32,183 nt of DNA. Source: Acidimicrobiales bacterium. Lineage in GTDB: Bacteria > Actinomycetota > Acidimicrobiia > Acidimicrobiales > Iamiaceae. The DNA lies in the NCBI GenBank assembly GCA_012513855.1, contig JAAZBK010000315.1:1-32183 (forward strand), in the 5' to 3' direction. The notes below the pieces were generated by a model. The model was given only the letters and a program-made list of their open reading frames with translations, was not told the origin of the DNA and did no database searches. A program made the translations under genes and the position numbers. This document shows positions 23,223-31,871 of this stretch, piece by piece. Each line of letters begins with the position of its first letter. Within the stretch, counting starts at the first letter, position 1.

Positions 23223-25139
23223 GTGCTCCTCGTCCGAAAGGTCCTTCCCTGGTCGCTCCTCCTCCTGGTGACGATCCTCCCGGTGGTGGGCGGTCTCGTC
23301 CAACGCCAGCGCGACGGCTGGTACCCCGAGAGCGACGACGCCACGATCGTGTTGCTGGCCGACGACACGCTCCGGGGAGATCCCCCGCTGGTGGGGATGA
23401 TCTCGACCGGCGGTGCCCACCTGAGCGATCCCGAGCTGCACCACCCCGGCCCCCTCGAGCTGTACCTCGTCTCACCCGTCACCACGCTCCTGGGCCCCGA
23501 CCTCGGGGCCGGGCTGGCGGCCACCCTGATCGCCACCGGCTCGGTCGCGGCCCTGGTGGCCGGGTTGTACGCCATCGGTGGGCGGGGCCTGGCCACCGGG
23601 GGTTTCGTCACCGCAGCCCTGATCCTGTGGGGGATCGGTGGCGACGCCCCCACGTCGGTGTGGAACCCCTACGTGGTCCTCATGCCCTTCGCCTCGTTCC
23701 TGGTCCTCTCGGCCGCCGCGGTGGCCGGCCGCAGGTGGGCTCTGGCCGGTGCCGTGGCGTTCGGATCGTTCGTGGCCCAGACCCACCTCAGCTACGCCGG
23801 TCTGGTGGGGCTGGTCGTGATCTGGCTGGCCGGCACCACCGCCTGGTCGCTCCTCCGACGACGGCGACGGGTGGGTGCGCCCGAGGCGGTCGCGCTCATG
23901 GTCGGGATCGTCCTGTGGCTTCCGCCGCTGATCGATCAGGCGCGTGGCGAGCCGGGCAACCTGGGCCAGATCTGGCGCTCGTTCACGGGGGGAGGGAGCG
24001 CGACGGTGGGCCTCGCCGGCGTGGCCGAACTGGGCCGGGTGGTGGGGCTGCCCATCGGCGGCATGCGGCCGCGGGGTGAGCTGATCCGGGTGCTGGGAGG
24101 GCCGTCGGTGGTCGGCCTGATGGCGCTGGTGGTGGTGTCGGCCGCCCTGGGGGCGCTGGTGCTCGCGGCCGCCATCCGCCTCCGGCCCGGGAGCGTTCAG
24201 AGCCTCGGGGTCGCCGGCACCGCTGCCGACGTGGTGGCTGTGGGCTCGACCGCCGCCGTGGCGCTGCTTGCGGGCGTCCTCACCGCATCCCGCATCCCCC
24301 TGAGCGAGGGGATCCAGTACCAGTACTACGGGCTGTGGATGTGGCCGCTCGCCGGCGTGACCTGGACCCTCCTGGCCTGGTCCGCCTGGCACCTCCTGCC
24401 CACCCGTCGGCGCGAGCGGGTCGTCGCGGTCGTGGGCCGGAGCTGGGCCCCCCTGCTGGCGGGTGTGGCGGTCCTCGTCACGTCGACGCTTCCACGGCCG
24501 GGCACGTGGGAGCCCTGGAGCGTGCACCGGCGGATCGCTGGCGATCTGGCCACGCAGGTCAGCGGGGCCGACGTCACCGGGCACGGTGCTGTCCTGGTTC
24601 GGTTCCGGGGCGCCACGCCGTACCTCTCGACGGGATCGGCGGTGGTCACGGCCATCGCCGCCTCCGGAGCCGAGGTGTTCGTCGACCCGGGCGCTCCGAC
24701 GCCCGTGTTCCCGTGGCGGGAGGGCCGCCGATACACCGACCAGGCGATCGGCCGCGAGGTGTGGGTGGTGGGAGGCCCGGATCGTCACCCCGACGTTCCG
24801 GCCGGAGCCGACCTCATCGCCACGGTGGCCACCCTCGACGACGCAACCGCGTCGGCGGTGGACCGTCGATGGTCCGACGCCCGGACCCGCGTGGCCGGTG
24901 GTGTCGAACGGGGCCCCCGCGACACGTCGGGGCCGGCCGACGTCGATCGCGTGGTGCAGGCGTTGGCCGATCCTGTGGCCGCACTCGACAGCGGCGATCT
25001 CGTCGGGCTGGTGGCTCGGGGCCTGGTGTCGGTGCCGGGCATGAGCGCCGACGAGCTGTTCCGCCTGGAGCGGATGCGGTCCCTGGCTGGTGAGGGCTCG
25101 GTGTCGCTCTACCTGGTCACCGCGGAGCAGCGCCGGTAG
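23223..25139 (+). CDS. GT-C-like polytopic membrane protein, stand-alone paralogue of the fusion's C-terminal module
   Basis: This 638-residue protein has one N-terminal hydrophobic segment, an external loop with WYPESDD (33-39), DPPLVG (53-58) and HPGP (74-77), then about ten further hydrophobic segments and a soluble C-terminal domain of roughly 200 residues. Later landmarks are WNPY (147-150), GSFVAQTHLSYAG (181-193) and PPLIDQARGEPGN. The acidic first loop fits the GT-C glycosyltransferase fold, but I recognise no named family. The same motifs in the same order occur in the C-terminal half of the 28236-31142 protein. The start GTG 23223 is chosen for its leaderless -10 box; the longer frame from 23154 adds an Arg-rich unlikely stretch. 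Its end overlaps the opposing gene by 31 bases. Confidence 0.8.
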   Translation: MLLVRKVLPWSLLLLVTILPVVGGLVQRQRDGWYPESDDATIVLLADDTLRGDPPLVGMISTGGAHLSDPELHHPGPLELYLVSPVTTLLGPDLGAGLAATLIATGSVAALVAGLYAIGGRGLATGGFVTAALILWGIGGDAPTSVWNPYVVLMPFASFLVLSAAAVAGRRWALAGAVAFGSFVAQTHLSYAGLVGLVVIWLAGTTAWSLLRRRRRVGAPEAVALMVGIVLWLPPLIDQARGEPGNLGQIWRSFTGGGSATVGLAGVAELGRVVGLPIGGMRPRGELIRVLGGPSVVGLMALVVVSAALGALVLAAAIRLRPGSVQSLGVAGTAADVVAVGSTAAVALLAGVLTASRIPLSEGIQYQYYGLWMWPLAGVTWTLLAWSAWHLLPTRRRERVVAVVGRSWAPLLAGVAVLVTSTLPRPGTWEPWSVHRRIAGDLATQVSGADVTGHGAVLVRFRGATPYLSTGSAVVTAIAASGAEVFVDPGAPTPVFPWREGRRYTDQAIGREVWVVGGPDRHPDVPAGADLIATVATLDDATASAVDRRWSDARTRVAGGVERGPRDTSGPADVDRVVQALADPVAALDSGDLVGLVARGLVSVPGMSADELFRLERMRSLAGEGSVSLYLVTAEQRR

Positions 25140-26824
25140 AGGTGGAACCACGGCGCCCCGTCGCGGTCGCCGTAGCGCCCCACCTCGCAGAACAGCTCGT
25201 CGACCACCTCGTTCGGTTCGTTGGAACCGGGATCGCGCGAAGTGTTGGGCTCGTCCCAGTTCGACCACACGTTCGAGAGGATCAGCCAGTCGGCCGATGC
25301 GACCTCGGCGGCCAGTCCGGAGTCGTCGCGGTTGGCCACGCCAGGATCCATCTCGATGTAGCGGGTGGCCGGCACCAGGTCGGGGAACAAGAAGTAGAAG
25401 AACGCGTCGGAGTAGGGGGTGAACCGCATGTCGACCGGACCGACCAGCAGCCGCTCCCCCGGCTCGGCCATCTCACCCAGGTCTGCCACCAGCTCGTTGG
25501 CCGCGGCCGCGGCCTCGGGCGACCCGTAGTAGAAGTTCCGGCCCTCGTGGTTCACGGGATACCCGAACACGTTGCGCCCGAAGCTCTGACCCGCCAGGTC
25601 GACGTAGGTCCGCAAGGTGTAGTGCGGGATGACCGCCACCAGGATCAGCACCAGCGGCGCCGAGGCCATCGCCCAGCGCTTGAACGGCGCGGCGCTCCAG
25701 CGGCGGGGCAGCAGCTCGAGGACCGCCACGGGAAGCAGGGCCATCGGCACGCAGCTAACCCACGCGAAGTGGGCGGTGTCGGGCCTCTGCATCGCCTGGG
25801 TGAGCATGCCCACGCCGAACAGTCCCACGGCGCGGAGGAGCGTCGCTCGACGATCGCCGGGTCGACGGCGGGCAGCCCAGATGCCCACCCCGGCCACGAA
25901 CAGCGCGCTGAGCGGCACGAGGTAGAACCACATCGCCACCTGCTGGGCCGACGTGGGCGACGGCAGCGCCCACCCGAGGGTGCGCAGACCGGCGGCCTTC
26001 TGGAGGAAGCCGTCGAGCTCGGACCACGACGGCGGTACCGGCAGCGATCGGCCGGGCCGCAGCATGAACACCGGTTCCAGGAACATGCCCTCGAACGCCG
26101 GCTTGAAGCCGGCCATCGCCAGGTGGACGACGATCGGTGCCACGCCGGCCACCAGGCCGGCGACCAGCGGCTTGAGCCGGTCGACGGTGGGCTTCCACAC
26201 CGAGGCCAGGAGGCCAAGCCCGAGCGCCAGCACCAGGTCGGGCCGGTAGAGCAGCGCGAACCCGCCGAGGAGACCGGCCGTGATCATCCGTCGTCGGCTC
26301 GGCTCGGGGCCGGCCGACGCGGCCAGGTAGACCGACCACAGCGCGAGCGCCACGCCACCGTTCCAGGCCAGCGCGGTGAGGCCGATGGGCGGGACCACGA
26401 TCACCAGCGACGCGAGCGCGCAGACCAGACCGGTTTTCCGGCCCCAGTGCCGGGCCACGGCGTAGACGCCGAACACGATGCCCATGTGCTGGACCAGGCC
26501 GAACAGGCGCTCGGTGGCGAGCGACGTGCCGAAGACCTCGAAGGTCCCGGCCAGGACCCACAGGCTGCCCGGCCCGTACAGGTGCAGGAAGTCACGGTTG
26601 GGAACCGATCCCCTGAGCACCTCCTGGGGGAAGACCAGCATGAAGCCCTCCTCCATGGGAGGTCCCTGGTACCGCATGAGACCCCGCAGGGGCAGGGCGA
26701 AGGCGGCCAGGATGAGCACCACGGCCACCACCTCGGCCGCGTCGATCCCGTTCCAGCGCCGGTTCCAGCGCCGCGCTTCGGCGGGAGGGGCCGGCGTGGT
26801 GGTGGGGGTAGCTGCCACGGTCAC
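25109..26824 (-). CDS. GT-C-like polytopic membrane protein (glycosyltransferase candidate)
   Basis: The 571-residue protein has a cytoplasmic Pro/Thr/Arg-rich start, a first helix (VVAVVLILAAFALPL), then an external loop with GPPMEEGFMLVFPQEVLRG (Glu58-Glu59) and NRDFLHLYGPG, which looks like an acidic GT-C active-site loop. About ten more hydrophobic segments follow, then a soluble tail with PVDMRFTPYSDAFFYFLFPD and a Trp-rich WLILSNVWSNWDEP. It is presumably outer-face glycosylation machinery; substrates are unknown. GTG at 26824 overlaps the upstream stop (GTGA), and it is the last gene of the leftward operon that enters at 32183. Its 3' end overlaps the convergent gene by 31 bases. Confidence 0.78.
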   Translation of the reverse strand: MTVAATPTTTPAPPAEARRWNRRWNGIDAAEVVAVVLILAAFALPLRGLMRYQGPPMEEGFMLVFPQEVLRGSVPNRDFLHLYGPGSLWVLAGTFEVFGTSLATERLFGLVQHMGIVFGVYAVARHWGRKTGLVCALASLVIVVPPIGLTALAWNGGVALALWSVYLAASAGPEPSRRRMITAGLLGGFALLYRPDLVLALGLGLLASVWKPTVDRLKPLVAGLVAGVAPIVVHLAMAGFKPAFEGMFLEPVFMLRPGRSLPVPPSWSELDGFLQKAAGLRTLGWALPSPTSAQQVAMWFYLVPLSALFVAGVGIWAARRRPGDRRATLLRAVGLFGVGMLTQAMQRPDTAHFAWVSCVPMALLPVAVLELLPRRWSAAPFKRWAMASAPLVLILVAVIPHYTLRTYVDLAGQSFGRNVFGYPVNHEGRNFYYGSPEAAAAANELVADLGEMAEPGERLLVGPVDMRFTPYSDAFFYFLFPDLVPATRYIEMDPGVANRDDSGLAAEVASADWLILSNVWSNWDEPNTSRDPGSNEPNEVVDELFCEVGRYGDRDGAPWFHLYRRCSAVTR

Positions 26825-28239
26825 GCCACGGCTCCTTCCGGGGGTGGGACGTGCCGCCGGGCGCGGACCTTCTCGACGACCGCGGCGAGCGTCACGGCCG
26901 AGAGGACCACCACCGCCATGTCGAGCGGTGTTCGAAACCGGTTACCCCCGTAGGCGTAGACGGCGCTGACGCTCACGGTGAGTGCCAGCCCGACGAAGGG
27001 GATGATGGTCGTGCCACGCCTCCGCAGCAGCACCAGGCCCGGGATCGAGAGGGCGAGGGCCGCCCACCAGGTCCAGACGCTGGCCACGCTCACGGCGCGG
27101 GACTTGCCGTCGATCTGGTCGAACGAGGCGTTCTGGAACGGCGCGTACAGGTTCCACGCCCGTCCGAGGCGGGCAGCCACCACCACCGGCACCCGGTCGA
27201 GGTTCTCTCGGGCGTAGCGGCGACCGTGCTCGCCCCACGCCTTGGCCCGCTGGGAGGCGTCGCCCGGCGGCTCCTGGCCGCCGTAGTACCGGTGCCTGAG
27301 CTCCTCCTGCCACGGGTAGAACCAGAAGCCGAGGAACCGTCCGTCTTCGACCTGCCCGTAGGCGTAGGGGTTGTTGGCGTAGACGAGCAGCTCGTCGCTG
27401 TTGGTGGAGATGGGGACGAACTCCTCGAACTGGATCACGTTGCGGATCGTCCAGGGCGCGATCACCACGGCGCAGGCCAGCCCGGCCAGGACGAGGTCGC
27501 GGACGTTGGCCCGGTGGTCCCGGACCCCGTCCCCATCCCCTGGCGCTCCTGGCGCTCCTGGCGCTCCTGGCGCTCCTGACGGTCCCGCGGCTCTGCCTCG
27601 ACGCAGCAACAGGAGCGGCACCACCAGCGTGAATGAGAGGATGATCCCCTCGCCCCGGGTGAGCGCCGCCAGCCCGAGGAGCGCGCCCGTGATCAGCGCC
27701 CACCGCGGTCCGGGCTCGCGCCACGCTCGGATCCCCGCCCACACGGTGAAGCCCACCAGGGCCGCGAACAGGCCTTCGGGCCAGAGCTGGCCGTCGATCG
27801 ACCACAACGGCGGGTAGGCGGCGGCGATGGCGGCCGCCACGAGGCCGACCCTCCGACCGGCTGCCTCCCTTCCCACCAGGCCGGCCGCGACCACGGCCAG
27901 GACACCGGCCAAGCAGCTCATGATCTTGTGGGCGAGGAGGGTGTCGAAGCCCAGCACCGACGGAATCGCGAGCCAGATCGTGAACAGCGGCGGGTGGATG
28001 GCCACCGGCTCGAACCGTCCGGTGTCGTCGTACAGGTAGGGGTCGGGGAAGCCGTGGCCGGCCACCAACATGTTCGCCTGACGGTGGTAGAAGTCGGGAT
28101 CCGACGGACTACCCGGCGTGTGGCCGGCGATGTTCGCCAGGAGGGTGAGCCGGAACACCAGCGCCACCAGCGCCACGACGGTGAGGCCCAGTGCGAACCG
28201 TGAGCGATGTCCTCTCAGCAACGTTCGGGTCACGGTCAC
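26821..28239 (-). CDS. GT-C membrane glycosyltransferase, GT39 (PMT_2) like, with collagen-like GAP repeat
   Basis: This 472-residue polytopic protein has the external-loop residues SDPDFYHRQANMLVAGHGFP (Asp47/Asp49) and AIHPPLFTIWLA (HPPLF 82-86), typical of GT39. GLAALTRGEGIIL and IAPWTIRNVIQFEEFVPIS are regular family blocks. Between two hydrophobic segments (residues 222-233) it has four Gly-Ala-Pro triplets encoded by a perfect 9-bp tandem repeat, in a likely cytoplasmic loop. Start GTG 28239 and stop overlap both neighbours as GTGA, so translation is probably coupled through the operon. Donor is likely a polyprenyl-phosphate sugar; acceptor unknown. Confidence 0.86.
   Translation of the reverse strand: MTVTRTLLRGHRSRFALGLTVVALVALVFRLTLLANIAGHTPGSPSDPDFYHRQANMLVAGHGFPDPYLYDDTGRFEPVAIHPPLFTIWLAIPSVLGFDTLLAHKIMSCLAGVLAVVAAGLVGREAAGRRVGLVAAAIAAAYPPLWSIDGQLWPEGLFAALVGFTVWAGIRAWREPGPRWALITGALLGLAALTRGEGIILSFTLVVPLLLLRRGRAAGPSGAPGAPGAPGAPGDGDGVRDHRANVRDLVLAGLACAVVIAPWTIRNVIQFEEFVPISTNSDELLVYANNPYAYGQVEDGRFLGFWFYPWQEELRHRYYGGQEPPGDASQRAKAWGEHGRRYARENLDRVPVVVAARLGRAWNLYAPFQNASFDQIDGKSRAVSVASVWTWWAALALSIPGLVLLRRRGTTIIPFVGLALTVSVSAVYAYGGNRFRTPLDMAVVVLSAVTLAAVVEKVRARRHVPPPEGAVA
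27541..27576. repeat. Perfect 9-bp tandem repeat, four copies, inside GT39 gene
   Basis: TGGCGCTCC is repeated four times exactly. On the minus strand each copy is GGAGCGCCA, coding Gly-Ala-Pro. As the unit is a multiple of three, copy-number change would lengthen or shorten the loop without a frameshift. Confidence 0.9.
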
Positions 28240-31142
28240 AACCCGGGCAACGGTGCGTCCGACACGAACACGGCGGTGGCCTGACCCACGGCGAGCATGC
28301 GCGACAGCATGTCGAAGGACTCCCCCACCACGCGAGGTTCGTTGAGCCCGATCCAGATCGAGGTCGGGATGCCGTCGGCCACCTCAGGCAGGCCGTCGGA
28401 GCGGAGCTGGTCCATCACCTGTCGCTGGAGGTCGAGGTACTCGAGGCGTTCCGCCTCGGTGCGGTGGTCGTCGTAGGCGAGCTCTCTGGCGCCTGGGATC
28501 TGGCGCGCCTGGTCGATCTTGGCGTCGCCGCTCACCACCGTCACGAACGCATCTGCCTCCGCGTCGAGCATGACCCGGTGCGGTTCGATGGCTGCCGACC
28601 GCCACGGGTGGGCGCCCACCTCGAAGCCTCGCCGCTCCAGTTCGAGCATGAGCCCGAAGCCGTTGCCCCCCAGGGCATCGGGGTCGACCCAGTTCATGAA
28701 GTACCGGAGAGACGGGTCGAGTTGCTCGGCCACCGGCGGAGCCAGGGCCCCGACGGTCCGCGAGTAGCGCATGTCGGGGGGCTCCACGCCGCTGGCCGTC
28801 CACGCGAACGACGCCGTCGACACGACCACCAGAGCCGCCAGCCCCGAGGCGACGGCCTGATGGCGCAGGATCGGGAACCGGGAGCCGTCGGGCCGGCGGA
28901 GGAGCGAGGCGCTCCAACCGACGGCCAGCACCATCAGCGCGGTGATGACCCAGAACCATTCGACCAAGTAGAGCAGGCGCACGGAGTCCAGCCGCATCGC
29001 CCAGAACCCGGCACAGGCGAGGAGGACGGCCAGCACCGCGTCGAGGCGCAGCAGCAGACCGTGCCGTCGCCGCCACGCCAGCGCCGCCGACCCGACCCAC
29101 GCTGCCAGCAGGGCCAACCCCGGTAGCACGGTCGACTGGACGCGGCGGGTGCCGAAGAGCCAGTTGCCCACCGGATCCAGTTGGGTGAGTACGATCCGGG
29201 CGCCGTTGCGGACGCCGATGACCTCGCCGGTCTGGGCGTCGTAGGTCTCGAGCAGGATCGAGATGTTGCCGGGGTCGTTGGTGAGCTGGTCGATCGCCGG
29301 AGGCGTCCACATGAGCCCTCCGACCAGCACCGCGATGCCGAACCAGAGCAAGGGGCCGATCCGCCCTGCGGGTGGACCGGGAGGTGCTGGTACCCACCGG
29401 TCGGGAACCAGGGCACCCGCCAGGGCCACCGCGAGCCCGGCGACCACGGCTGGGGCGTAGCCCACGTGGCACTGGACGCAGAAGCTGCCCGCCGCCACCG
29501 CAACCGGTAGGAACCCCCAACGACGACAGGCGACGGCCCAGCACGAGACGGCGAAGACCAGGAACGGCAGCAGCGGGATGTAGGGGTTCCACGGCTGGGT
29601 GAGCGCCACCGCCCCGTACGACCGCATGAGCACCGCTCCCACCACCGCCAGGGAGAACCCGAGGAACCAGCCGCCGAGCCGCCGGCCCACCTCCACCGCC
29701 AGCGCGTACGCCCCGACCACCACCAGGGCCACGCTGGCCTGGTACGCCCAGGAGCTTCGTCCGAGGAGCCACCACGCCGGCCACGTGATCCAGAACATCG
29801 CCGGACCGGGGTGGTTGCCCTGCTGCTCGAACGTGCCGATGCGGCCCGCCGGGCCCACCAGGGGAGGATCCGACCAGAAGCTGAGCTGGCGCATGGTGGC
29901 CTGGGCCAGATCGCCGATCGGGTACCACGTGTCCTGGGCCAGTGCCGCCACCGCAACGGCCATCGGCAGAGCGCCCACCGCCACCGCTCCCCACAGCACC
30001 GGCCGGCGATGGTCCGACATCCACGCCCAGGCGCGGTCGGGCAGGGTCGGCCGGCGGGGCTCGACCGCTCTGCCCCGGCGGTAGCGGCTCTCCACCAGGC
30101 GGTAGGAGACCTCGGTGAGGACCGCCGTGACCACCAGGCCCACCACCACCCGCAGCCAGACCGGCTGATCACCGATCCGGCGGGCGACGGTGAGGAACAC
30201 CGGGACGTGCCAGAGGTAGAGGCTGTAGCTGCGGTCTCCCAGCAGCTGGAGCGGCTCGAACCCGACCACCGTGGCCACCGGGCCGCTCTCGTCGAGCAGC
30301 ACCGACCCGACCACGGCCACGGCGGCGAGCGCCACCGCCGACAGGCCGAAGTTGCGGTACATGTTCACGTCGCCGGTCTCCGACAGGGTGCTGGCCACGC
30401 CGAGCACCGCCACGCCGGCCACCGACGGGATCCGGAGCCAGCGAGCAGGGCCCGCGAGGGCCCCGTGGTGGACGAGGAGGGCCAGGACGCAGCCGGCGAG
30501 GATCACGTCGATCCGGGTGTCGGTGCGGAGGTAGAGCGGCAGGTAGTGGGCCTGGTCGGTCCACATGACCGCCCGATGGAGACCGACCGCGACCATGAGG
30601 GCCACCAGGATCCCGACCTGGCCCTTCCACGGGATCCGGACGCTCCGGAGGGCGAGGAGGGCCAGCGGCCACAACACGTAGAACTGGGCCTCGATGGCGA
30701 GCGACCAGGTGTGCGACAGCTCGATCGGGTACGCCCAGCCGGCGGCCTGCTGCCAGTTGGAGAGGTAGGTGAGGGTCCCGGCCGAGCTGGTTGCGAGGTC
30801 GCTCCACGAGAGCTGGCCCGCGCCGGAGCCGACCCGGTCCGTCCCGATCAGCAGCACGGCCACCGCGGCCACCACGGCGAGCAGCGCCGGGAACAGACGC
30901 CACAACCGGCGGAGGCCGAACCGTCCGAGGGCGATGGTGCCGGTGGAGTCGAGCTCGACCAGGAGCAGCCGGGTGATGAGGAACCCGCTCAGGACGAAGA
31001 ACAGGTCGACGCCCACGAAGCCGCCCGGGAGCAGGCGCGGACCCCACCCGGCGGTCAGGTAGCTGGCGTGGTAGGTGACCACCAGCAGCACCGCGGCGCC
31101 ACGGATCCCGTCCAGGCGACGGATCCGGGAGTCGGGAACCAA
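28236..31142 (-). CDS. Fusion protein: acyltransferase-3 (OafA/YrhL) plus GT-C-like membrane module
   Basis: This 968-residue protein has two membrane modules. Residues 1-358 are an acyltransferase-3 domain: RIRRLDGIRGAAVLLVVTYH (His25), DLFFVLSGFLITRLL (46-60), LSHTWSLAIEAQFYVLWPL (142-160), DRSYSLYLWHVPVF (303-316). Residues about 380-968 are GT-C-like: WYPIGD (406-411), DPPLVG (425-430), HPGP (444-447), WNPY (518-521), SFCVQCHVGYA (553-563), PPAIDQLTNDPGN and a soluble C-terminal domain. There is no stop or frameshift between them. TTG 31142 is chosen as start; CTG 31151, overlapping the upstream TGA, is an alternative. The longer open frame upstream is the shadow of the GT2 gene. It could both glycosylate and acylate an envelope glycan. 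Confidence 0.88.
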   Translation of the reverse strand: MVPDSRIRRLDGIRGAAVLLVVTYHASYLTAGWGPRLLPGGFVGVDLFFVLSGFLITRLLLVELDSTGTIALGRFGLRRLWRLFPALLAVVAAVAVLLIGTDRVGSGAGQLSWSDLATSSAGTLTYLSNWQQAAGWAYPIELSHTWSLAIEAQFYVLWPLALLALRSVRIPWKGQVGILVALMVAVGLHRAVMWTDQAHYLPLYLRTDTRIDVILAGCVLALLVHHGALAGPARWLRIPSVAGVAVLGVASTLSETGDVNMYRNFGLSAVALAAVAVVGSVLLDESGPVATVVGFEPLQLLGDRSYSLYLWHVPVFLTVARRIGDQPVWLRVVVGLVVTAVLTEVSYRLVESRYRRGRAVEPRRPTLPDRAWAWMSDHRRPVLWGAVAVGALPMAVAVAALAQDTWYPIGDLAQATMRQLSFWSDPPLVGPAGRIGTFEQQGNHPGPAMFWITWPAWWLLGRSSWAYQASVALVVVGAYALAVEVGRRLGGWFLGFSLAVVGAVLMRSYGAVALTQPWNPYIPLLPFLVFAVSCWAVACRRWGFLPVAVAAGSFCVQCHVGYAPAVVAGLAVALAGALVPDRWVPAPPGPPAGRIGPLLWFGIAVLVGGLMWTPPAIDQLTNDPGNISILLETYDAQTGEVIGVRNGARIVLTQLDPVGNWLFGTRRVQSTVLPGLALLAAWVGSAALAWRRRHGLLLRLDAVLAVLLACAGFWAMRLDSVRLLYLVEWFWVITALMVLAVGWSASLLRRPDGSRFPILRHQAVASGLAALVVVSTASFAWTASGVEPPDMRYSRTVGALAPPVAEQLDPSLRYFMNWVDPDALGGNGFGLMLELERRGFEVGAHPWRSAAIEPHRVMLDAEADAFVTVVSGDAKIDQARQIPGARELAYDDHRTEAERLEYLDLQRQVMDQLRSDGLPEVADGIPTSIWIGLNEPRVVGESFDMLSRMLAVGQATAVFVSDAPLPGL

Positions 31143-31147
31143 CCGGA

Positions 31148-31864
31148 TCAGCGCCCTCGGAAGCGGATCCGGGCGAGGATCCCGAGGGCGGCCACGCCGT
31201 CGGTCCACTGGATCTTCTTGCCCTCCTCGCGACCCCGGGCCCGGTACGAGATCGGGACCTCGAAGATCCGCTCTCCCCGCTTCAGCAGCTTGCCGGTGAG
31301 CTCGGCCTCGATGCCGAAGCCGTCGGACCGGAGGTCGACGGCCCGCCACGTGGCCGTGGGTGCCACCTTGAGGCAGGTCTCGATGTCGGTCAGCCAGGCG
31401 TCGAAGAGGAACGACGCCCACAGCGCCAGCATCTTGTTCCCCAGCACGAACCAGAACGAGTACGCGGCGTGACCGCCGTAGGAGCGGGCGCCGTAGACCA
31501 CCCGGGCGTCTCCTTCGAGGATCGGCTTGACCAGCGCCGGGAAGTCGGCGGGGTCGTACTCCAGGTCTGCGTCGAGGATGGTGAGCAGGTCTCCGGTGGC
31601 CTCGGCGATGCCCCGACGCAGCGCAGCGCCCTTGCCCTGGTTCGGGTTCTGCACGTAGAGGGTGACCTGGCCCGAGTCGACCAGGTCGGCGATGGTGTCG
31701 ATGCAACCGTCGGTGGAGCCGTCGTCGACCACCACCACCTCGGTGGGCAGCGGCATCTCCACGGCCAGCATGCGCTCCAGCGCGGTGCGGAGCGTGTCGC
31801 GCTCGTTGTAGACGGGCATGACGATCGTGAGCGACGAAGGCGCGACCGATGGTGCGGGAGACAT
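31148..31864 (-). CDS. Family 2 glycosyltransferase, dolichol-phosphate-mannose/glucose synthase-like
   Basis: The 238-residue GT-A protein has [13 protein letters not shown] (13-25), [12 protein letters not shown] (43-54), [12 protein letters not shown] (75-86) and the metal-binding [10 protein letters not shown] (96-105). A C-terminal block includes [17 protein letters not shown] and [20 protein letters not shown], normal for polyprenyl-phosphate sugar synthases lacking a membrane anchor. It differs clearly from the other GT2 in the window, so it probably makes another lipid-linked sugar. The ATG at 31864 has TGAGGT just upstream, where the Shine-Dalgarno overlaps the stop of the preceding methyltransferase. 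It feeds into the fusion gene, whose start sits at its stop. Confidence 0.9.
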   Translation of the reverse strand: MSPAPSVAPSSLTIVMPVYNERDTLRTALERMLAVEMPLPTEVVVVDDGSTDGCIDTIADLVDSGQVTLYVQNPNQGKGAALRRGIAEATGDLLTILDADLEYDPADFPALVKPILEGDARVVYGARSYGGHAAYSFWFVLGNKMLALWASFLFDAWLTDIETCLKVAPTATWRAVDLRSDGFGIEAELTGKLLKRGERIFEVPISYRARGREEGKKIQWTDGVAALGILARIRFRGR

Positions 31865-31871
31865 GTCGACC

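Noticed and set aside
22338-23444. Upstream extension of the GT39 gene to 825 residues
   Set aside because: It runs through the DPM1-like gene in another frame with no domain; GTG 22337 overlapping the stop is a natural coupled start.
31143-31706. Upstream extension of the fusion protein to 1156 residues
   Set aside because: The extra 188 residues are the out-of-frame shadow of the GT2 gene at 31148-31864.
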